The position numbers were made by a program, and so were the translations under genes. This document shows, piece after piece, positions 62,200 through 64,000 of a stretch of 64,000 nt of DNA. The stretch lies in the NCBI RefSeq assembly GCF_030680935.1, contig NZ_JAUXUP010000004.1, positions 40,440-104,439 on the forward strand. The letters run 5' to 3'. Source of the stretch: Polaromonas sp. (GTDB lineage: Bacteria > Pseudomonadota > Gammaproteobacteria > Burkholderiales > Burkholderiaceae_C). The notes under the pieces were generated by a model. That model searched no databases and was not told the DNA's origin. It worked only from the letters and a program-made list of their open reading frames with translations. The stretch's first letter is position 1, and every line of letters starts with the position of its first letter.

Positions 62200-62735
62200 A
62201 CCGCCGGAAAGTGCTTCTGGGGGGCGCGGCCGCAGGCGCTGCGCTGGCAGGAGCCAGCCTGGCGTGGCGGCAACTTCAGCCGCACGGCAACCCCGCCGGC
62301 CCTGACGCATCCCTCAGCACACGCGACCCGTTCTGGCAGCAAAGCTTTGACACGCCAGACGGTGGCAGCCTGGCCATCGCCAGCTTTTCCGGCAAACCAC
62401 TGTTGGTGAATTTTTGGGCCACCTGGTGCCCACCATGTATTGAGGAATTGCCGTTAATTGACCGTTTTTACGTAGAAAACAAGGCTAAAAGCTGGCAAGT
62501 TCTTGGTTTGGCGGTGGACCAACCCAGCGCAGTACGAGCCTGGCTACAGCGCAAACCCCTGAACTTTCCAATCGCCATGGCTGGCTTTGCAGGCACAGAG
62601 CTCAGCAAATCGCTGGGCAATCTGACTGGCGGCCTGCCGTTTACCGTGGTGTTTGGCGCTGATGGTCAGTTGCTGCATCGCAAAAGCGGCAAGGTGACCG
62701 AGGAAGACCTGGCGCAGTGGGCGCAACTGGCGTGA
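62196..62735 (+). CDS. TlpA-like thioredoxin-fold protein
   Basis: The 179-residue protein has an N-terminal RR-containing hydrophobic segment (MNRRKVLLGGAAAGAALAGA), which is a Tat-like signal or anchor. A periplasmic thioredoxin domain follows with active site CPPC in WATWCPPCIEELP near residue 75. TTG 62196 is supported by GGAG 8 nt upstream and by overlap with the preceding stop. Probable role: a reductant in the periplasm, for example in cytochrome c maturation or for Cys-containing envelope proteins; the partner is unknown. Confidence 0.85.
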   Translation: MNRRKVLLGGAAAGAALAGASLAWRQLQPHGNPAGPDASLSTRDPFWQQSFDTPDGGSLAIASFSGKPLLVNFWATWCPPCIEELPLIDRFYVENKAKSWQVLGLAVDQPSAVRAWLQRKPLNFPIAMAGFAGTELSKSLGNLTGGLPFTVVFGADGQLLHRKSGKVTEEDLAQWAQLA

Positions 62736-62823
62736 GACGCATGGGCGCAAGCTTTAATAAACGGCTGTTTCTGGGTTAAAGTCTGGGCTTCACCGGCTTG
62801 GTCCGGCACGGAGGCGGCGTCCA

Positions 62824-63291
62824 ATGAGCGTACTGGTATTACACGGCCCCAATTTGAACCTGCTGGGCACTCGGGAGCCGGAAATTTACGGCTCGACGAC
62901 TTTGGATCAGATCAATGCAGGTTTGGTCAAATTAGGCGCAGATCGCGGCATATCGCTGCAAACCTTTCAGAGCAACCATGAGGGCGCGCTGCTGGATAGA
63001 ATTCATCAGGCGCGCACCGACGGCACCCGCTTCATCGTGATCAATCCGGCGGCCTTCACCCACACCAGCGTCGCCCTGCGTGACGCCCTTGCCGGAGTGG
63101 CTATTCCATTTGTGGAAGTCCATCTCTCCAATGTGCACAGGCGCGAAGCCTTCAGACATCACTCTTATTTCTCTGACCTGGCCGAAGCCGTGATGGCGGG
63201 TTTTGGTCCGGCAGGCTACCGCTATGCGGTAGACTTCGCCTTTTCGCGTTTGGCCAATTCAGCCGAATTGATCAAACTAACCGACTCTTAG
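62824..63291 (+). CDS. aroQ: Type II 3-dehydroquinate dehydratase
   Basis: The 155-residue enzyme makes 3-dehydroshikimate, the third shikimate step. It has the N-terminal [14 protein letters not shown] with the active-site Arg and Tyr, then [10 protein letters not shown] and [17 protein letters not shown]. The length is typical for the dodecameric type II family. It precedes accB, a common order in Betaproteobacteria. No attenuator like that before the DAHP synthase gene is visible here. Confidence 0.95.
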   Translation: MSVLVLHGPNLNLLGTREPEIYGSTTLDQINAGLVKLGADRGISLQTFQSNHEGALLDRIHQARTDGTRFIVINPAAFTHTSVALRDALAGVAIPFVEVHLSNVHRREAFRHHSYFSDLAEAVMAGFGPAGYRYAVDFAFSRLANSAELIKLTDS

Positions 63292-63412
63292 GTGCTGAAG
63301 GCTGAACAAGGCGGAATTTAGACACACTCTGCGCCCAACCTGCCAGTTGTACCGTCAGCAAAATAACAATCAGGGGTAGGCCTCACAGGCGCCCACTGCC
63401 GTTGGAGAAACC

Positions 63413-63868
63413 ATGGATCTGAGAAAACTCAAAACACTGATCGACCTCGTTTCGGAGTCGAATGTGTCTGAACTGGAAATCACCGAGGCCGAAGGCAAGG
63501 TCCGGATCGTCAAGTCAGGCGGCACACCCATGGTGATGCAGGCCCCCATGGCCATGATGCCGGCACCGGTGGCCGCCCCGGCGGCCGGCATTCCGGCTGC
63601 GCCTGTCGAAGCCGCGGCACCCGCCGCGCCGGCAGGTCATGCGGTCAAGTCCCCGATGGTCGGTACCTTTTACCGCTCGTCCAGCCCCGGCGCCAAGGCC
63701 TACGTGGAAGTGGGCAGCCAGGTCAAGGAAGGCGAGACCATCTGCATCATCGAGGCCATGAAGATCCTCAACGAGATTGAGGCCGACAAGTCCGGCACCA
63801 TCACCCGCATCCTGTGCGAGAACGGTCAGGCGGTGGAGTACGGACAGTCGCTCTTCATGATCGAGTGA
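63413..63868 (+). CDS. accB: Biotin carboxyl carrier protein of acetyl-CoA carboxylase
   Basis: The 151-residue protein has an N-terminal helical part, an Ala/Pro-rich linker (residues 40-75) and a C-terminal biotinyl domain with biotin lysine K117 in EAMKILNEI. It carries carboxyl groups between AccC and the carboxyltransferase in fatty acid synthesis. GGAG precedes the ATG by 6 nt. accC follows after 7 nt. Confidence 0.97.
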   Translation: MDLRKLKTLIDLVSESNVSELEITEAEGKVRIVKSGGTPMVMQAPMAMMPAPVAAPAAGIPAAPVEAAAPAAPAGHAVKSPMVGTFYRSSSPGAKAYVEVGSQVKEGETICIIEAMKILNEIEADKSGTITRILCENGQAVEYGQSLFMIE

Positions 63869-63875
63869 CCGCCGC

Positions 63876-64000
63876 ATGTTCAAAAAGATACTGATCGCCA
63901 ACCGCGGCGAAATTGCGCTCCGCATCCAGCGCGCCTGCCGGGAGCTCGGCGTCAAGGCCGTGATGGTGTATTCCGAGGCCGACCGCGAGGCCAAGTACAT
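63876..64000 (+). CDS. accC: Biotin carboxylase, N-terminal fragment
   Basis: The frame from ATG 63876 reads [20 protein letters not shown] and runs off the right edge after 41 codons. This is the conserved biotin carboxylase N-terminus. It lies 7 nt behind accB in the usual accBC operon. The ATP-grasp domain is beyond the window. Confidence 0.95.
   Translation, partial: MFKKILIANRGEIALRIQRACRELGVKAVMVYSEADREAKY

Overview
The window reads as one contiguous piece of ordinary chromosome from a Gram-negative betaproteobacterium, most likely Burkholderiales, family Comamonadaceae (Polaromonas/Rhodoferax-like). The grounds are high GC with strong third-position bias, class-typical gene orders (dusB-fis-purH; yqgE-ruvX-pyrR-pyrB-pyrX; a rubredoxin gene ahead of pilG-pilH-pilI-pilJ-chpA; mpl followed by tlpA-like, aroQ, accB, accC), and a dispersed palindromic intergenic repeat with a GCTAT...ATAGC core. 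The genus is inference. I see no prophage, no intact insertion sequence, no CRISPR array and no plasmid functions.

Layout. 1-2370: the end of a DUF3501 / Fe-S protein / rubrerythrin cluster behind a Fur-like site. 2520-5203: VOC protein, FAD monooxygenase and DUF2783 cassette. 5284-10744: valS, a degenerate hydroxyacid dehydrogenase, galU and a TusA-like gene. 10981-14523: a Cys-pair repeat protein and a Fur-box-associated iron ABC permease/ATPase pair. 14511-19068 (minus): yqgE-ruvX-pyrR-pyrB-pyrX-plsC, in which the dihydroorotase homologue has lost metal ligands. 19139-20623: photolyase. 20685-30877 (minus): the type IV pilus Chp chemosensory operon headed by a small rubredoxin gene. 30960-41683: thiD-hemL, dusB-fis-purH, a YqaA-like membrane protein, a degenerate pseudouridine synthase, ychF, a 7TM protein with a degenerate GGDEF domain, and a MOSC protein. 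41772-45657: UbiH-type hydroxylase, dsbC and an M61 peptidase. 46280-49732: phenylacetate catabolism genes paaG-paaI-paaK diverging from an enoyl-CoA hydratase across a perfect 12-bp-arm palindrome of the PaaR/TetR type. 50082-56623: tRNA-Met, miaB, rodA, a beta-hydroxyacid dehydrogenase and tldD. 56753-58112: an aromatic amino acid attenuator and a class I DAHP synthase. 58258-64000: hypothetical genes, a MITE-like element, mpl, a TlpA-like protein, aroQ, accB and the start of accC.

The most interesting element is the leader before the DAHP synthase gene. A 24-codon reading frame has seven aromatic codons within eight. It is followed by a strong intrinsic terminator whose 5' arm is exactly complementary over 9 nt to codons 17-19 of the leader, which is the design of a ribosome-mediated attenuator sensing Phe, Tyr and Trp together. 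Second is a copy of the dispersed intergenic repeat lying in frame inside the beta-hydroxyacid dehydrogenase gene. Also notable is a set of enzyme homologues with missing catalytic residues (PyrX, the hydroxyacid dehydrogenase, the pseudouridine synthase, the GGDEF protein).
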